Source: Carboxylicivirga mesophila
Lineage (GTDB): Bacteria; Bacteroidota; Bacteroidia; Bacteroidales; Marinilabiliaceae
Direction: 5' to 3'
Length of the DNA stretch: 64,000 bases
NCBI RefSeq assembly: GCF_018271975.1
Contig: NZ_JAGUCN010000007.1
Location: forward strand, 1 to 64,000
Shown here: positions 1-8,442 of the stretch, one piece after another
Layout of the letters: the number at the start of each line of letters is the position of its first letter
Numbering within the stretch: position 1 is the first letter of the stretch
Notes under the pieces: generated by a model
What the model was told of the DNA's origin: nothing
Seen by the model: only the letters and a program-made list of their open reading frames with translations
The model's database searches: none
Position numbers and translations under genes: made by a program

Positions 1-581
1 ATTCATACTCAATTAGCAAGGCCTGCAAAACACCGGTAACGGGTACAGCCACAGTTGATTGTGCCAACGATATGGGCGTATCTGTTTTTGCAGAAGCGCC
101 GGTTGCCATCATTATTGATAATACCGTATCAGTAGAGGGAAATGTATTAACAGCTAATCAAGACGGAATGACCTATCAATGGATTGATGTTGATGGTAAT
201 AATACGTCAATTGATGGAGCTATAAGCCAAAGCTACACAGTAACTAAAACAGGCAATTATTCGGTAATAATTACGAATGGAACCTGTGGTTCAGTAACAT
301 CTGAACCGGTTAATGTAACAGTAACGGCAATTGGTAGATTAAATAACAGGCCTGTTACCATCTATCCAAATCCGGCCTCCAGCTTTGTTAATGTTGAATT
401 GGGAGCTGTTGAAGGCAGAGTGGTTATTTCTCTGATAAATAGTAATGGTTCAGTGGTTGATAACTATGAAACTGCCGAATCTGTTATGAAGATGGATATT
501 TCCGGCTTATCACCAGGTGTTTATATTTTAAATATCCAGGCAACAGGTTTCAATCACACAATAAAGTTCATTAAAAACTAA
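1..581 (+). CDS. C-terminal part of a T9SS-secreted Ig-like/adhesin-type protein (5' truncated by window)
   Basis: The reading frame is open from base 3, so this is the 3' end of a gene that begins before the window, not a gene starting at the ATG at 72. The visible part has an Ig-like/PKD-like module (roughly codons 30-110, with the YQW...G.Y.V pattern typical of such repeats) and then a type IX secretion sorting domain beginning at IYPNPASS, with GVYIL near the end and a short basic-ended tail. That domain directs export through the outer membrane by T9SS and attachment or release at the cell surface. Nothing visible gives a catalytic role; the N-terminal domains are outside the window. A terminator hairpin follows at 635-663, so it ends its own transcript. 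Confidence 0.85.
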   Translation, partial: SYSISKACKTPVTGTATVDCANDMGVSVFAEAPVAIIIDNTVSVEGNVLTANQDGMTYQWIDVDGNNTSIDGAISQSYTVTKTGNYSVIITNGTCGSVTSEPVNVTVTAIGRLNNRPVTIYPNPASSFVNVELGAVEGRVVISLINSNGSVVDNYETAESVMKMDISGLSPGVYILNIQATGFNHTIKFIKN

Positions 582-920
582 CCAGTATTACAGGTTTTGT
601 GAAATAATCATTTACAATAATTACTTGATTTCACAAGGAGCTTTCAATTGAGGGCTCCTTTTATTATGGCCTAATGCTTTGTACTATTCATAATTCAATT
701 GAATGTTGTTATTCGGTATTTCTGATGCTTTAGGCAGCTATTAAAGCACTGCAGCCCAATGAATATGGTAAGATGTGTGAATGTAAACACCCGCATGGCT
801 GATTAATTGTCGGAACACAAAAGACCAAAAATGTGCTGGTTATTGTATAATTACATATTGCTATGTTGCAGCTGATTTGATTCTTTATAATTCAATATAG
901 GTACTAATTTAACGACAAAA
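582..920. other. Non-coding stretch
   Basis: Apart from the terminator at 635-663 I see no gene, RNA or repeat here. It may include decayed upstream sequence of the sulfatase remnant that follows. Confidence 0.5.
635..663 (+). terminator. Rho-independent terminator after the T9SS protein
   Basis: AAGGAGC (635-641) pairs with GCTCCTT (654-660) around a 12-nt loop, followed by a short T-rich stretch. It lies 54 nt after the stop codon. Confidence 0.65.
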
Positions 921-1313
921 ATGAAACTTGGAAGTTTTATTGGAATTGTGACCCTGAAAGTATTAATGACGCGTCAAACATGTACTTATAATGAAATTGA
1001 TGGTATCTCATTCTTATCTGCTTTATTGGGTGATTCCATTAATCAAAAGCGACATGATTATATGTATTGGGAATTTAATGAAGGTAAAGGACCTGTGCAG
1101 TTAATCAGAAAAGGAGATTGGAAACTGCTTAGGTTTGTGCTGAATAATAAGATTGAATTGTACCATATGTATTCTGATGTGTCGGAGTGTGTTGAGGTAT
1201 CTGATAATCATCCTGAAAAATGCCAGGAGCTGCTGAATTTAATGAATAATGCCAGAACCGGGCACCCTCAGTTTCCTTTGACCAAAAGAAATCCATATAA
1301 AAAGAAGAAATAG
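921..1313 (+). pseudogene. Remnant: C-terminal fragment of an S1 sulfatase
   Basis: From about residue 25 (EIDGISFL) to the end, this 130-residue frame matches the C-terminus of the intact sulfatase at 35863-37302: both have IDG(I/L)SFL.AL, YWEFNE.KGPVQ, RKGDWKLLRFV and end in PQFPLTKR..PYKKKK. The catalytic CxPSR region and about 350 N-terminal residues are missing, and the first 23 residues do not match the sulfatase, so the frame before EIDG is decayed or fused to unrelated sequence. It cannot be an active sulfatase. Its place just upstream of a duplicated A-C sulfatase pair suggests that an A-B-C block once existed here and lost its B gene. Confidence 0.85.
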
Positions 1314-1691
1314 GTTTTATCCTACGGAAAGAATCACCTTGAATTAAAGGTTAAATGTTGATATGCTGGCGAAAATCGTTGCTCATTTTGTCAGAGATAA
1401 TTCAAACTGCGCTCACAACAAGCAAAGCATATCAAAAGAAATGCTTTGAAATAGTAGAGTTCAAGACTTTGTTACAGGTATAAAAGTTATGCGGCAAACT
1501 AAACAGTCAGCAAATTCATTTTGAAGGTTGACATGTGATAAGGCGCAGTTCTAATTATATACTAAAAAATGCATTTTTTACTGCGTTGTTTTACAATGTA
1601 ATAACGATACCAAAGAAAATGATAGTGATGAAACGCTTGTTTTATTGCATAAAATGCATTGTTTTGTGCCCTTAAATCATTAAAAAGCATC
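1314..1691. other. Non-coding stretch
   Basis: No supported gene, repeat or clear hairpin. The antisense frame across the start of the next gene is a shadow. Confidence 0.5.
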
Positions 1692-2201
1692 ATGAAATAT
1701 ATACGATTAATCGCGGCCGTCATTCTAACTATTTTATCGGTTTTTCTTTTTGTTAATGGCATTGTTGGATGGGGAGTACTTACAGTTATTATCTCATTGT
1801 TTTTTGTTTTGTTTCATTTTAAGAATGAAATGAACCTGTTGGCGTTTTATTTTATTCGAAAAAGCAAATTTCAGACAGTAGAACGCATTCTTTCAAGAGT
1901 GAAGCAACCTGAAAATATGATTAAGACTCAGGAGGCTTATTACTATTACCTTTTAGGCCTAACGCAAGCACAAACCAATCAGCCATCCAAAGCTGAAAAA
2001 AGCTTCAAGAAAGCACTTTCAACCGGGCTACGCCTCAAAAGTGATCAGGCGATGGCAAAGTTGAATCTATCGGGATTTTACCTGTCGAAGAGAAATAAAA
2101 AGCTGGCAAAAATCTATTTGCTGGATGCTAAGAAATTGGATAAGCAAAACCTATTGACTGCTCAGATTCGTGAGGTTGAACACATGATGAAAAGAATATA
2201 G
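1692..2201 (+). CDS. Small membrane-anchored TPR-like protein
   Basis: The start is taken at the ATG at 1692 (MKYIRLI) rather than a TTG 33 nt upstream, because the hydrophobic segment follows it at once. The 169-residue product has two hydrophobic helices in its first 50 residues (AAVILTILSVFLFVNGIVG and VLTVIISLFFVLF), then a basic loop and helical hairpins with TPR character (YYYLLGLTQAQ, AEKSFKKALSTGL, AMAKLNLSGFYL, LAKIYLLDAKKL). This is probably a cytoplasm-facing TPR module on a two-helix inner-membrane anchor. No enzymatic motif is visible and no function is assigned. It stands alone with its own terminator at 2287 and may be chromosomal background rather than part of the PUL. Confidence 0.7.
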   Translation: MKYIRLIAAVILTILSVFLFVNGIVGWGVLTVIISLFFVLFHFKNEMNLLAFYFIRKSKFQTVERILSRVKQPENMIKTQEAYYYYLLGLTQAQTNQPSKAEKSFKKALSTGLRLKSDQAMAKLNLSGFYLSKRNKKLAKIYLLDAKKLDKQNLLTAQIREVEHMMKRI

Positions 2202-2810
2202 CGATAACTTGGCATCTTTATTATAAGAAGATGTGAACTATTTTTTCTAAAAAATAATTAGATAGGAAATATAATTTCTTAAGAAGGCGAAGCAGTCTGC
2301 TTCGCTTTTGTTTTATATCAATTCCAGATTCAATTCCTCTCAAGCTTCTCACAGGTTAATCAGTTATTCTGTATGACTGACTACTTTTCTCTCTGTAAAA
2401 TTGACATATATGAAGTTGGTTATATTATCATTGTCTGTAGTGCTTCTTTTCAAGGTTTCTGACTTATTATTATTCTTAAAACAAAATCTGGAAGTTGGCA
2501 ATCTTTAATCTTGTTCTATAATTGAGTGGCGAAGTACATTCAACAGGATTATGAGAATGACCATATAATTGATTAAATCCTCTGTTGAGTGAATGAGTTG
2601 AGTAGCTTTGCAACAGGGATGTTATAAAATGCAGATATACAGTTAGGATAATAACCGATATGGTTCTCTATGCACTCCTATATGATAATTGTGGTACGTT
2701 ATCAAAGAATGATAATGTACCATTTTCTGATTAAAATTGGCTCGTACTTTTAAAAGAGATGTTGCAACTTGCGGTAGTAAACTCAAAATCTATCACGATA
2801 AAGCAACATA
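2202..2810. other. Non-coding stretch with a signal-peptide-like short frame
   Basis: Besides the terminator at 2287, there is a 32-codon frame at 2410-2508 starting MKLVILSLSVV that looks like a signal peptide with no mature protein. It could be the relic of a decayed exported-protein gene; the intact B sulfatase at 35863 also begins MKLV. At 2644-2658 lies TAGGATAATAACCGA, a weak match to the operator box described for the PUL promoters, 167 nt before the sulfatase start. Confidence 0.35.
2287..2309 (+). terminator. Rho-independent terminator after the TPR gene
   Basis: GCGAAGCA (2287-2294) and TGCTTCGC (2298-2305) form a perfect 8-bp stem with a 3-nt loop, followed by TTTTG TTTT. Confidence 0.8.
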
Positions 2811-4721
2811 ATGAAAAAAAACCTCCGATTGCACTGGTTTAGCATAGTTATTCTGGCACTTGCTGCTGCTTGTCAGGTAAAGTCTGTTGAACCACCCAAT
2901 ATCCTTTGGATAACCATTGAAGATACGTCGCCTCACTTTATTGGGTGCTATGGTAATAAAGACGCTAACACGCCTGTTATCGATCAGCTGGCCGGTGAAG
3001 GAGTGCATTTTAATAATGCCTTTTCAACGGGTACAGTTTGTTCGCCTAGCCGCACAGCTATTATAACTGGTGTTAAAACCTATAAAACCGGAACCGGCAA
3101 TCACCGCAGTACGATAACGATACCTGATTATATAAAAGGATTTCCTTATTACCTTCAGCAGAAGGGCTATTACACTACCAATAATAAGAAAACAGACTAT
3201 AATGTAAGTGATGAAAAGGCTTACACTGCTGAAGCCTGGCATGAAAGTTCGGATAGCGCTGGTTGGTGGAACAGGGCTGACGGACAGCCATTCTTTGCGA
3301 TTTTCAATTTTATGGATTCGCACCAATCGCGTACCATGACTCATACCTATGATTGGTATAAAAAACAAGTGTTAAATAAGCTGGATGTAGATGAGCGCAT
3401 TGCGGAGAATGAATTCGAAATACCTCCGTTTTATAACGATACGCCTGCTATGCGTAAGCAGTTTGCCCGTGTTTATAACTCCCTTAAGCTGACCGATAAT
3501 AAAATTGGTGCCTTATTGCAACGATTGGAAGCTGATGGATTAAAGGAAAATACCATTATCATTTTTTATGCCGATCATGGCGAAGGCATTCCACGAGGTA
3601 AAACCAATGGTATCAACCTGGGCTATAGGGTGCCTTTCATTATGTGGTTTCCTGAAAAATATAAGCATTTGTCGCCATGGGGAACAGGTGGAGTGACAAG
3701 CAATGAGTTGGTAAGTTTTGAAGACCTGGCGCCAACGATGATTAGCCTGGCCAGGGGTGCAGTACCTGAGCATCTGACCGGGCGCGTGTTGATGGGGGAG
3801 AACCGCTCCGATGAAACTAATTACCTGGTATTATCATCCGATCGGGCAGATAACGGCATTGATATGGTACGCACTGTTACCAATGGCAAATACCTGTACT
3901 CCCGAAATTTTATGCCGTTCATCCCCGAGGCAAGGTATATCCGTTATATGGAGATTAGTGACATCAAGCAACAGATGCGTAGAGATTATGAACAAAATTT
4001 GCTTAATCCTGTACAAAAACGACTGTTTGAAGCACGTCCTGCCGAGTATCTTTACAACATCGATGATGATCAATGGGAGTTGAATAACCTGGTTAACGAT
4101 GAAAAGCATCAGGAGGTACTCAATAAGATGAGACAACTGCTTAAACAGGAAATGCTGAATGCAAGAGATGTGATGCTGTTGCCCGAATATGAGCTGGAGA
4201 GGATTGCGAAAGAACAGTCGCCTTATGAGTATCGTATGGGTACTGCATTCGCCATTGAAGATATACTGAATAGCGCATGGCTGGCCGGTAACAGGGGGGA
4301 TATGATAGCCGGAGAACAAGTGGTAAATTTATCAGATAGCAATCAGATAGTTCGCTATTGGGCTGCTGTGGGACTTAGGTCACAACCTGCAGATATATTG
4401 TTGAAGCACGCTGAGGCTATCAGAAAGGCTATGGATGATACATATGCACCTGTAGCCATAACAGCTGCCGCCATGGCCTGGAATCAATGGGCCGACAAAA
4501 AGGCCGAAGGATTGCTCAAGGAGTTTTGTTTCCATCCGGATAATAACCTGGCACTAATGGCCATTCACTACCTGATGTATATCAATGATAAAACACCTTT
4601 TATCGAAACGGTTAGAGCATCGCGTGAGCTTGAAGGACGCAATTACAATGCAAAAGCTGCTGCAGTTGATTTTCTGGGTAGTTTGGGTTTAATGCCTAAC
4701 AATCCATCATACAGACAATAA
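2811..4721 (+). CDS. S1 family sulfatase A1 with C-terminal HEAT-like region (lipoprotein)
   Basis: This 636-residue sulfatase has the FGly site CSPSR with Cys77, a metal-binding pair written as ED (residues 38-39, ITIEDTSPHF) instead of the usual DD, and a second metal motif YADHGEG. The N-terminus ends in AAAC (Cys21), so it is probably a lipoprotein. After the catalytic domain (about 28-480) there is a helical C-terminal extension with HEAT-like repeats (IVRYWAAVGL, APVAITAAAMAW, ALMAIHYLMY). Known for the family: Cys is converted to formylglycine and the enzyme removes sulfate esters. The substrate position cannot be read from sequence. It is a full-length paralogue of 33937-35847 (also exactly 636 residues). 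The next sulfatase starts 33 nt downstream in the same operon. Confidence 0.93.
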   Translation: MKKNLRLHWFSIVILALAAACQVKSVEPPNILWITIEDTSPHFIGCYGNKDANTPVIDQLAGEGVHFNNAFSTGTVCSPSRTAIITGVKTYKTGTGNHRSTITIPDYIKGFPYYLQQKGYYTTNNKKTDYNVSDEKAYTAEAWHESSDSAGWWNRADGQPFFAIFNFMDSHQSRTMTHTYDWYKKQVLNKLDVDERIAENEFEIPPFYNDTPAMRKQFARVYNSLKLTDNKIGALLQRLEADGLKENTIIIFYADHGEGIPRGKTNGINLGYRVPFIMWFPEKYKHLSPWGTGGVTSNELVSFEDLAPTMISLARGAVPEHLTGRVLMGENRSDETNYLVLSSDRADNGIDMVRTVTNGKYLYSRNFMPFIPEARYIRYMEISDIKQQMRRDYEQNLLNPVQKRLFEARPAEYLYNIDDDQWELNNLVNDEKHQEVLNKMRQLLKQEMLNARDVMLLPEYELERIAKEQSPYEYRMGTAFAIEDILNSAWLAGNRGDMIAGEQVVNLSDSNQIVRYWAAVGLRSQPADILLKHAEAIRKAMDDTYAPVAITAAAMAWNQWADKKAEGLLKEFCFHPDNNLALMAIHYLMYINDKTPFIETVRASRELEGRNYNAKAAAVDFLGSLGLMPNNPSYRQ

Positions 4722-4754
4722 AGTATTTAATTATCAATAATAAAAAAGATTCAA

Positions 4755-6302
4755 ATGAACTATCTAAAAGGATTTTTGCTAATTGTTATTGCTGGTTTAA
4801 TAGCATGCAAACCAACTAGTAAAGAGATTAGTGATGAGGGAGCTAAAAAGCCCAATGTGGTAGTGATCTACCTCGATGATTTGGGCTATGGTGACTTGAG
4901 CAGCTATGGAGCTACTGAATTACAGACCCCAAATATAGATGCCCTAGCCAATGGAGGAATTAAATTTACCAATGGCTATGCGTCATCGGCTACCTGCACA
5001 CCAAGTAGATACGCCCTGCTAACAGGTGTTTATCCCTGGAAAAATAAGAATGCCAAAATACTGCCTGGCACAGCACCATTGATTATTGATGCGGCCCAGG
5101 TAACGTTGCCTAAGATGCTGAAAGCGCAAGGCTATCAAACAGCATTGGTGGGTAAATGGCACCTTGGTTTAGGCACCGGCCATGTAGATTGGAATAAAGC
5201 GGTATCACCAGGTCCAAACGAAGTAGGTTTTGATTATGCCTATTACATGGCGGCTACACAGGATCGTGTACCTACTGTTTATTTAAAGGATGGTTTGGTT
5301 GAAGGACTGGACCCCAATGATCCGATTGAAGTGGATTACAATAAAAACTTTGAAGGTCAGCCAACAGGCAAGGACAATCCTGAGTTGTGCGAGATGATGT
5401 GGCACCATGGACACAATGCAACTATTGTGAATGGAGTACCTCGCATTGGCTATATGAAAGGGGGCGAAGCGGCTAAGTGGAGCGACGTAGATATGGCCGA
5501 CCATTTTCTGGGTAAAGCACAGGACTATGTGAAGACGCATAAGAACCAACCGTTCTTCTTGTACTATGCCATGCAGCAGCCGCACGTGCCGCGTACACCA
5601 CATCCGCGATTTGAAGGCAAATCAGGCATGGGGCCCCGTGGTGATGTTATTCTGGAGGCTGATTGGTGTATTGGTGAATTTATTAAGACTTTAGATGAAG
5701 AAGGCATTCTTGAGAATACGCTCATTATATTCTCAAGTGATAATGGACCAGTATTAAACGACGGATACTATGACGATGCAGTTGAGAAGTTAGGTAAGCA
5801 TATGCCAGCCGGTCCGTTGCGTGGTGGCAAATACAGCCTGTTTGAAGCCGGCACACGTGTACCATTCATTACTTACTGGAAAGGTACCATTCAGCCAGGT
5901 GTGTCTGACGCCTTAGTTTGCCAGATGGATTTACTGGCCTCATTGGCTAAGTTAACCGGAACAGAGGAAACAACTACCGATAGTGAGGATATGCTGGATG
6001 TGCTATTAGGCAAAAGTGCACAAGGTCGCGAATCACTTGTTATTGAAGCTACCACCCGCACCGCATTGCGAAAAGGTGACTGGTTAATGATTCCGCCATA
6101 CAAAGGAGCTAAAAAGAATCACCATGTTAATATTGAATTGGGTAACGATGAAGTATTTCAGTTGTATAATCTGAAAGAGGATATCAGTCAACAACATAAT
6201 GTGGCAGAATCTCATCCGGATAAACTAGCCGAGATGCTAGAAGCTTTTAAAGCTATACGTGGTGAAAACTACTCTAAGACACAGAAGCTGGAGTTGAAAT
6301 AA
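4755..6302 (+). CDS. S1 family sulfatase C1 (arylsulfatase A-like lipoprotein)
   Basis: A 515-residue sulfatase with lipobox LIAC (Cys18), metal motif YLDDLGYGD, FGly site CTPSR (Cys81), GKWHLG around residue 133 and the second metal site SSDNGP. It belongs to the arylsulfatase A-like group. It is the close twin of 37346-38896, most residues being identical, and a more distant relative of 57356-58864; all three share the GYGDLSSYGATE block. It is second in a two-gene operon with sulfatase A1, and a terminator follows at 6331. Inferred role: removal of one particular sulfate from galactan oligosaccharides in the periplasm. The residues after the lipid Cys (KPTS) are not acidic, so surface export is not indicated. 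Confidence 0.93.
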   Translation: MNYLKGFLLIVIAGLIACKPTSKEISDEGAKKPNVVVIYLDDLGYGDLSSYGATELQTPNIDALANGGIKFTNGYASSATCTPSRYALLTGVYPWKNKNAKILPGTAPLIIDAAQVTLPKMLKAQGYQTALVGKWHLGLGTGHVDWNKAVSPGPNEVGFDYAYYMAATQDRVPTVYLKDGLVEGLDPNDPIEVDYNKNFEGQPTGKDNPELCEMMWHHGHNATIVNGVPRIGYMKGGEAAKWSDVDMADHFLGKAQDYVKTHKNQPFFLYYAMQQPHVPRTPHPRFEGKSGMGPRGDVILEADWCIGEFIKTLDEEGILENTLIIFSSDNGPVLNDGYYDDAVEKLGKHMPAGPLRGGKYSLFEAGTRVPFITYWKGTIQPGVSDALVCQMDLLASLAKLTGTEETTTDSEDMLDVLLGKSAQGRESLVIEATTRTALRKGDWLMIPPYKGAKKNHHVNIELGNDEVFQLYNLKEDISQQHNVAESHPDKLAEMLEAFKAIRGENYSKTQKLELK

Positions 6303-6330
6303 AATACTGTATAGGGGATATTTCCTATTT

Positions 6331-6361
6331 AGCCTGATCTTTTTGTGGTCAGGCTTTTTTT
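6331..6361 (+). terminator. Rho-independent terminator of the A1-C1 sulfatase operon
   Basis: AGCCTGA (6331-6337) pairs with TCAGGCT (6349-6355), extended by a G-T pair and a C-G pair, and is followed by seven T. Confidence 0.85.
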
Positions 6362-6430
6362 ATGTTTTCAATTAGGCGTATTTGAAGATTAGCTTATTTT
6401 AGTTGATTAATTGCACAATGAATAAAAAGA

Positions 6431-6464
6431 AAAAGCCTGTAAATCAAACGATTTACAGGCTTTT
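6431..6464. terminator. Bidirectional terminator hairpin
   Basis: A perfect 15-bp inverted repeat: AAAAGCCTGTAAATC (6431-6445) and GATTTACAGGCTTTT (6450-6464), loop AAAC. It has an A-run before and a T-run after, so it would act on both strands. On the minus strand it lies directly downstream of the tRNA-like 3' end at 6466-6484. Confidence 0.8.
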
Positions 6465-6465
6465 T

Positions 6466-6484
6466 TGTGATCCCGGCGGGATCG
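6466..6484 (-). other. tRNA 3'-end-like sequence (possible attachment-site remnant)
   Basis: Read on the minus strand this is CGATCCCGCCGGGATCACA, which has the form of the last 19 nt of a tRNA gene: the end of the T-loop, the T-stem 3' strand CCCGC and an acceptor 3' strand. The rest of a tRNA is not present upstream on that strand. Many integrative elements recombine at tRNA 3' ends and leave such a copy. No integrase and no second copy is seen in the window, so this is only suggestive. The plus-strand palindrome GATCCC-GGC-GGGATC could also arise independently. Confidence 0.4.
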
Positions 6485-6747
6485 TATCTTAATTGATATA
6501 ATATTCTAAATCAGTCTTTTATAAAGCACTTAAAAATAAGGGTCTCGATATCGTCTCTTCTGATATTTATTAAATAAAAACAAATGTCAATAATTATAGT
6601 GAGTAATGCAAATAGCTGTTTTATTTAATAGGTTTAGTCGTAAGAAGGTAATAAGACCATATACTTAATACATTTGAATATATTCATATTAATGGTACAC
6701 TGCTTACTTAACCTTCTAAACGAAATTAACCACTGCCGAAAGAAAAT

Positions 6748-6969
6748 ATGATGCTAAAGATAAGGGTACTACTCTTTGGAATCATCTTGTTTTATTATTT
6801 GTTAATTTATTCCGCATCTTATAATTATCAGTTAAGCTTTTTATTTGTTGAAGATGGTTTATCGCACAATCAAGGATACTTGATTGAGCAGGAACAATAT
6901 GATTTTTGTTTAATAAAGTTGAAATCTATTCAAAACATGCCCAAACGTTACCTGCTGACTATCGCGTAA
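6748..6969 (+). pseudogene. Remnant: N-terminal stub of a hybrid two-component (HTCS-like) sensor
   Basis: The 73-codon frame begins with a hydrophobic signal/anchor (LLFGIILFYYLLIY), then F.FVEDGLSHNQGYLIEQEQYDF. That is the opening of the periplasmic beta-propeller (Reg_prop) sensor of Bacteroidota HTCS regulators, where the family pattern is DGLS(H/N)N.V..I.QD..GF.WIGT. After this block the frame loses similarity and stops; no propeller, histidine kinase, receiver or AraC output domain follows. Known: full HTCS proteins are about 1,300-1,400 residues and activate PULs in response to oligosaccharides. Here only the first 5% remains, so it is a broken gene. Control may have passed to the AraC protein next door. 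Confidence 0.75.
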
Positions 6970-7352
6970 AAAGAGATATTGATACTTTAAATAAATGGCT
7001 ATTCTGTCTAGTTTCTGATGCGATGAAGTCTTGAGTTTCCTATTTATAATTTAAGTAATTTAGTAGTATATCAGTGTTAATTTATCTCAGGTAATCTAAA
7101 GGTTGTGTGAGGCAGAAATAACTAATAATCCTGTTATAATAAGATTTATAAGATTGTTTAAATAAGAAAGTTAATGCTAATAGAATGAAGTTATCGTCTT
7201 ACCCATTCAATAAAAAAAGAATGAACAGAAAATTAACAAACGATAGCACAAATTGAATTTGTATGTTTTGTGTTATATTCTAATGTAAATTTAACATCGA
7301 TTGGTTATGGGAAGAGGTAATTTTATTAGCAATTCTTTTTAATCAATTCAAC
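6970..7352. other. Non-coding stretch (decayed sensor and AraC upstream region)
   Basis: No frame continues the sensor protein. TATGTTTTG at 7262-7270 resembles a -7 element with one extra T and may be the promoter of the AraC gene at 7353. Confidence 0.4.
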
Positions 7353-8237
7353 ATGAAGCTAAAATATAAATCGACTAATTGTGTTATCAATCAATCAGTT
7401 TCTATTGAGCGTATCAAACTGCCTCATAGTGAACAAAACTGGCATTTTCATGCAGAATTTGAGTTGATTTATCATTTAAAAGGGAAAGGAATCCGAATGG
7501 TTGGTGACCATTTGGAAAAATTTAATGATGGCGATTTGGTTCTTGTTGGTTCTGGTCTTCCTCATCTGTGGAAAATGCAGGATGATTCTGATGATGTGGA
7601 TGTCGTTGTTCTTAAATTTGGTAAAGAATTCAGTAAAGGTGCATATTTATCGATACCAGAATTTGACAATATAAGGCGGCTCTTGGATTTAGCTCAACGA
7701 GGAATCAGATTTGGAAATGTGACGCTTTCCAAAGTACGTGAATTGCTGGTTGCAATTTCTTCATGCGGTGGAGCCATACGTATCATAACCTTGTTAAAGA
7801 TTTTATCGATACTGGCCGATGGGATTGATAAAGAATTATTGGCATCTACTCACTTTATAATATCGGATTCAAAATCTGATGACCAACGTCTCAGTAAGGT
7901 AATTGATTATGTTGTAAATAACTATTTACAGCAGGTGTCATTAGATGAAATTTCTAGAGAAGCTGCCATGACACCAAATTCGTTATGTCGGTTTTTTAAG
8001 GATCGGACAAATAAAACGATTTTTCAGTTTATTAATGAATTTAGAGTAGGTAAGGCATGTGAATTACTTATAAATGGAAACATGACTATCTCTGAGGTCT
8101 GTTACGAATCAGGTTTTCATTCGTTAACCAGCTTTAACCGTGTTTTTAAGGAAATCAAGAAAACTACGCCAAGGGATTTTCGAAGCAGATACTATCCGAT
8201 CAATAAGGAATGTCAAACTAAAGCCTGTTCTGCTTGA
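7353..8237 (+). CDS. AraC family transcriptional regulator with cupin sensor domain
   Basis: The 294-residue protein has an N-terminal cupin-like domain (about 15-95: HFHAEFELIYHLKGKG, FNDGDLVLVGSGLPH) and a C-terminal double helix-turn-helix of the AraC type (about 188-282: VSLDEISREAAMTPNSL, ISEVCYESGFHSLTSF, TPRDFR). AraC proteins with a cupin bind a small sugar ligand and activate adjacent catabolic genes. It lies 205 nt upstream of the anhydrogalactose-type operon in the same direction, the place taken by the AraC gene in the Zobellia carrageenan locus. Inferred: it binds the TTGGATAA boxes found upstream of several operons. It is the only intact regulator in the window. Confidence 0.9.
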   Translation: MKLKYKSTNCVINQSVSIERIKLPHSEQNWHFHAEFELIYHLKGKGIRMVGDHLEKFNDGDLVLVGSGLPHLWKMQDDSDDVDVVVLKFGKEFSKGAYLSIPEFDNIRRLLDLAQRGIRFGNVTLSKVRELLVAISSCGGAIRIITLLKILSILADGIDKELLASTHFIISDSKSDDQRLSKVIDYVVNNYLQQVSLDEISREAAMTPNSLCRFFKDRTNKTIFQFINEFRVGKACELLINGNMTISEVCYESGFHSLTSFNRVFKEIKKTTPRDFRSRYYPINKECQTKACSA

Positions 8238-8343
8238 TAAACAGGATGTTTTTTAGAAGAGTTGTTTTGTTTGGATTGCAAATTAGATTTTTTGGCGAGT
8301 TCTAATGAATCCGCCAGTCTGATTTATTTTATCTGGTTAATAA

Positions 8344-8400
8344 CTGGTTATTGTTGGATAAAAAATGCAAAGTATCGACCTGGACTACAGTGTACATTTG
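8344..8400 (+). promoter_or_regulatory. Putative operator plus promoter of the sugar catabolic operon
   Basis: CTGGTTATT at 8344, TTGGATAA at 8354-8361, GC five bases later, and a perfect -7 element TACATTTG at 8393-8400, which is 39 nt from box start to -7 start. No good -33 TTG is present, as expected for an activator-dependent promoter. Expected transcript start is about 8407, 36 nt before the ATG. The same layout recurs at 25963-26018 and 44155-44201. Confidence 0.65.
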
Positions 8401-8442
8401 TTTCGTGGTAAAAACGGAGAAAACATATAAAAGTTAGGGATA

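Larger units (their letters stand above)
6303..6747. other. Non-coding stretch before the sensor remnant
   Basis: It contains the two terminators at 6331 and 6431 and the tRNA-like end at 6466. From 6485 to 6747 I see nothing gene-like; it is AT-rich and could hold the old promoter of the sensor stub. Confidence 0.5.

Noticed and set aside
921-1313. Treating the 130-residue frame as an intact small gene
   Set aside because: It matches only the C-terminal part of a sulfatase and lacks the catalytic site, so it is listed as a pseudogene.
3834-4319. Long antisense frames opposite sulfatase genes (e.g. 161 codons here, others opposite 34852-35235 and 61385-61837)
   Set aside because: They lie fully inside well-supported genes on the other strand, lack signal or domain features, and repeat in both sulfatase copies only because the coding strand is conserved.
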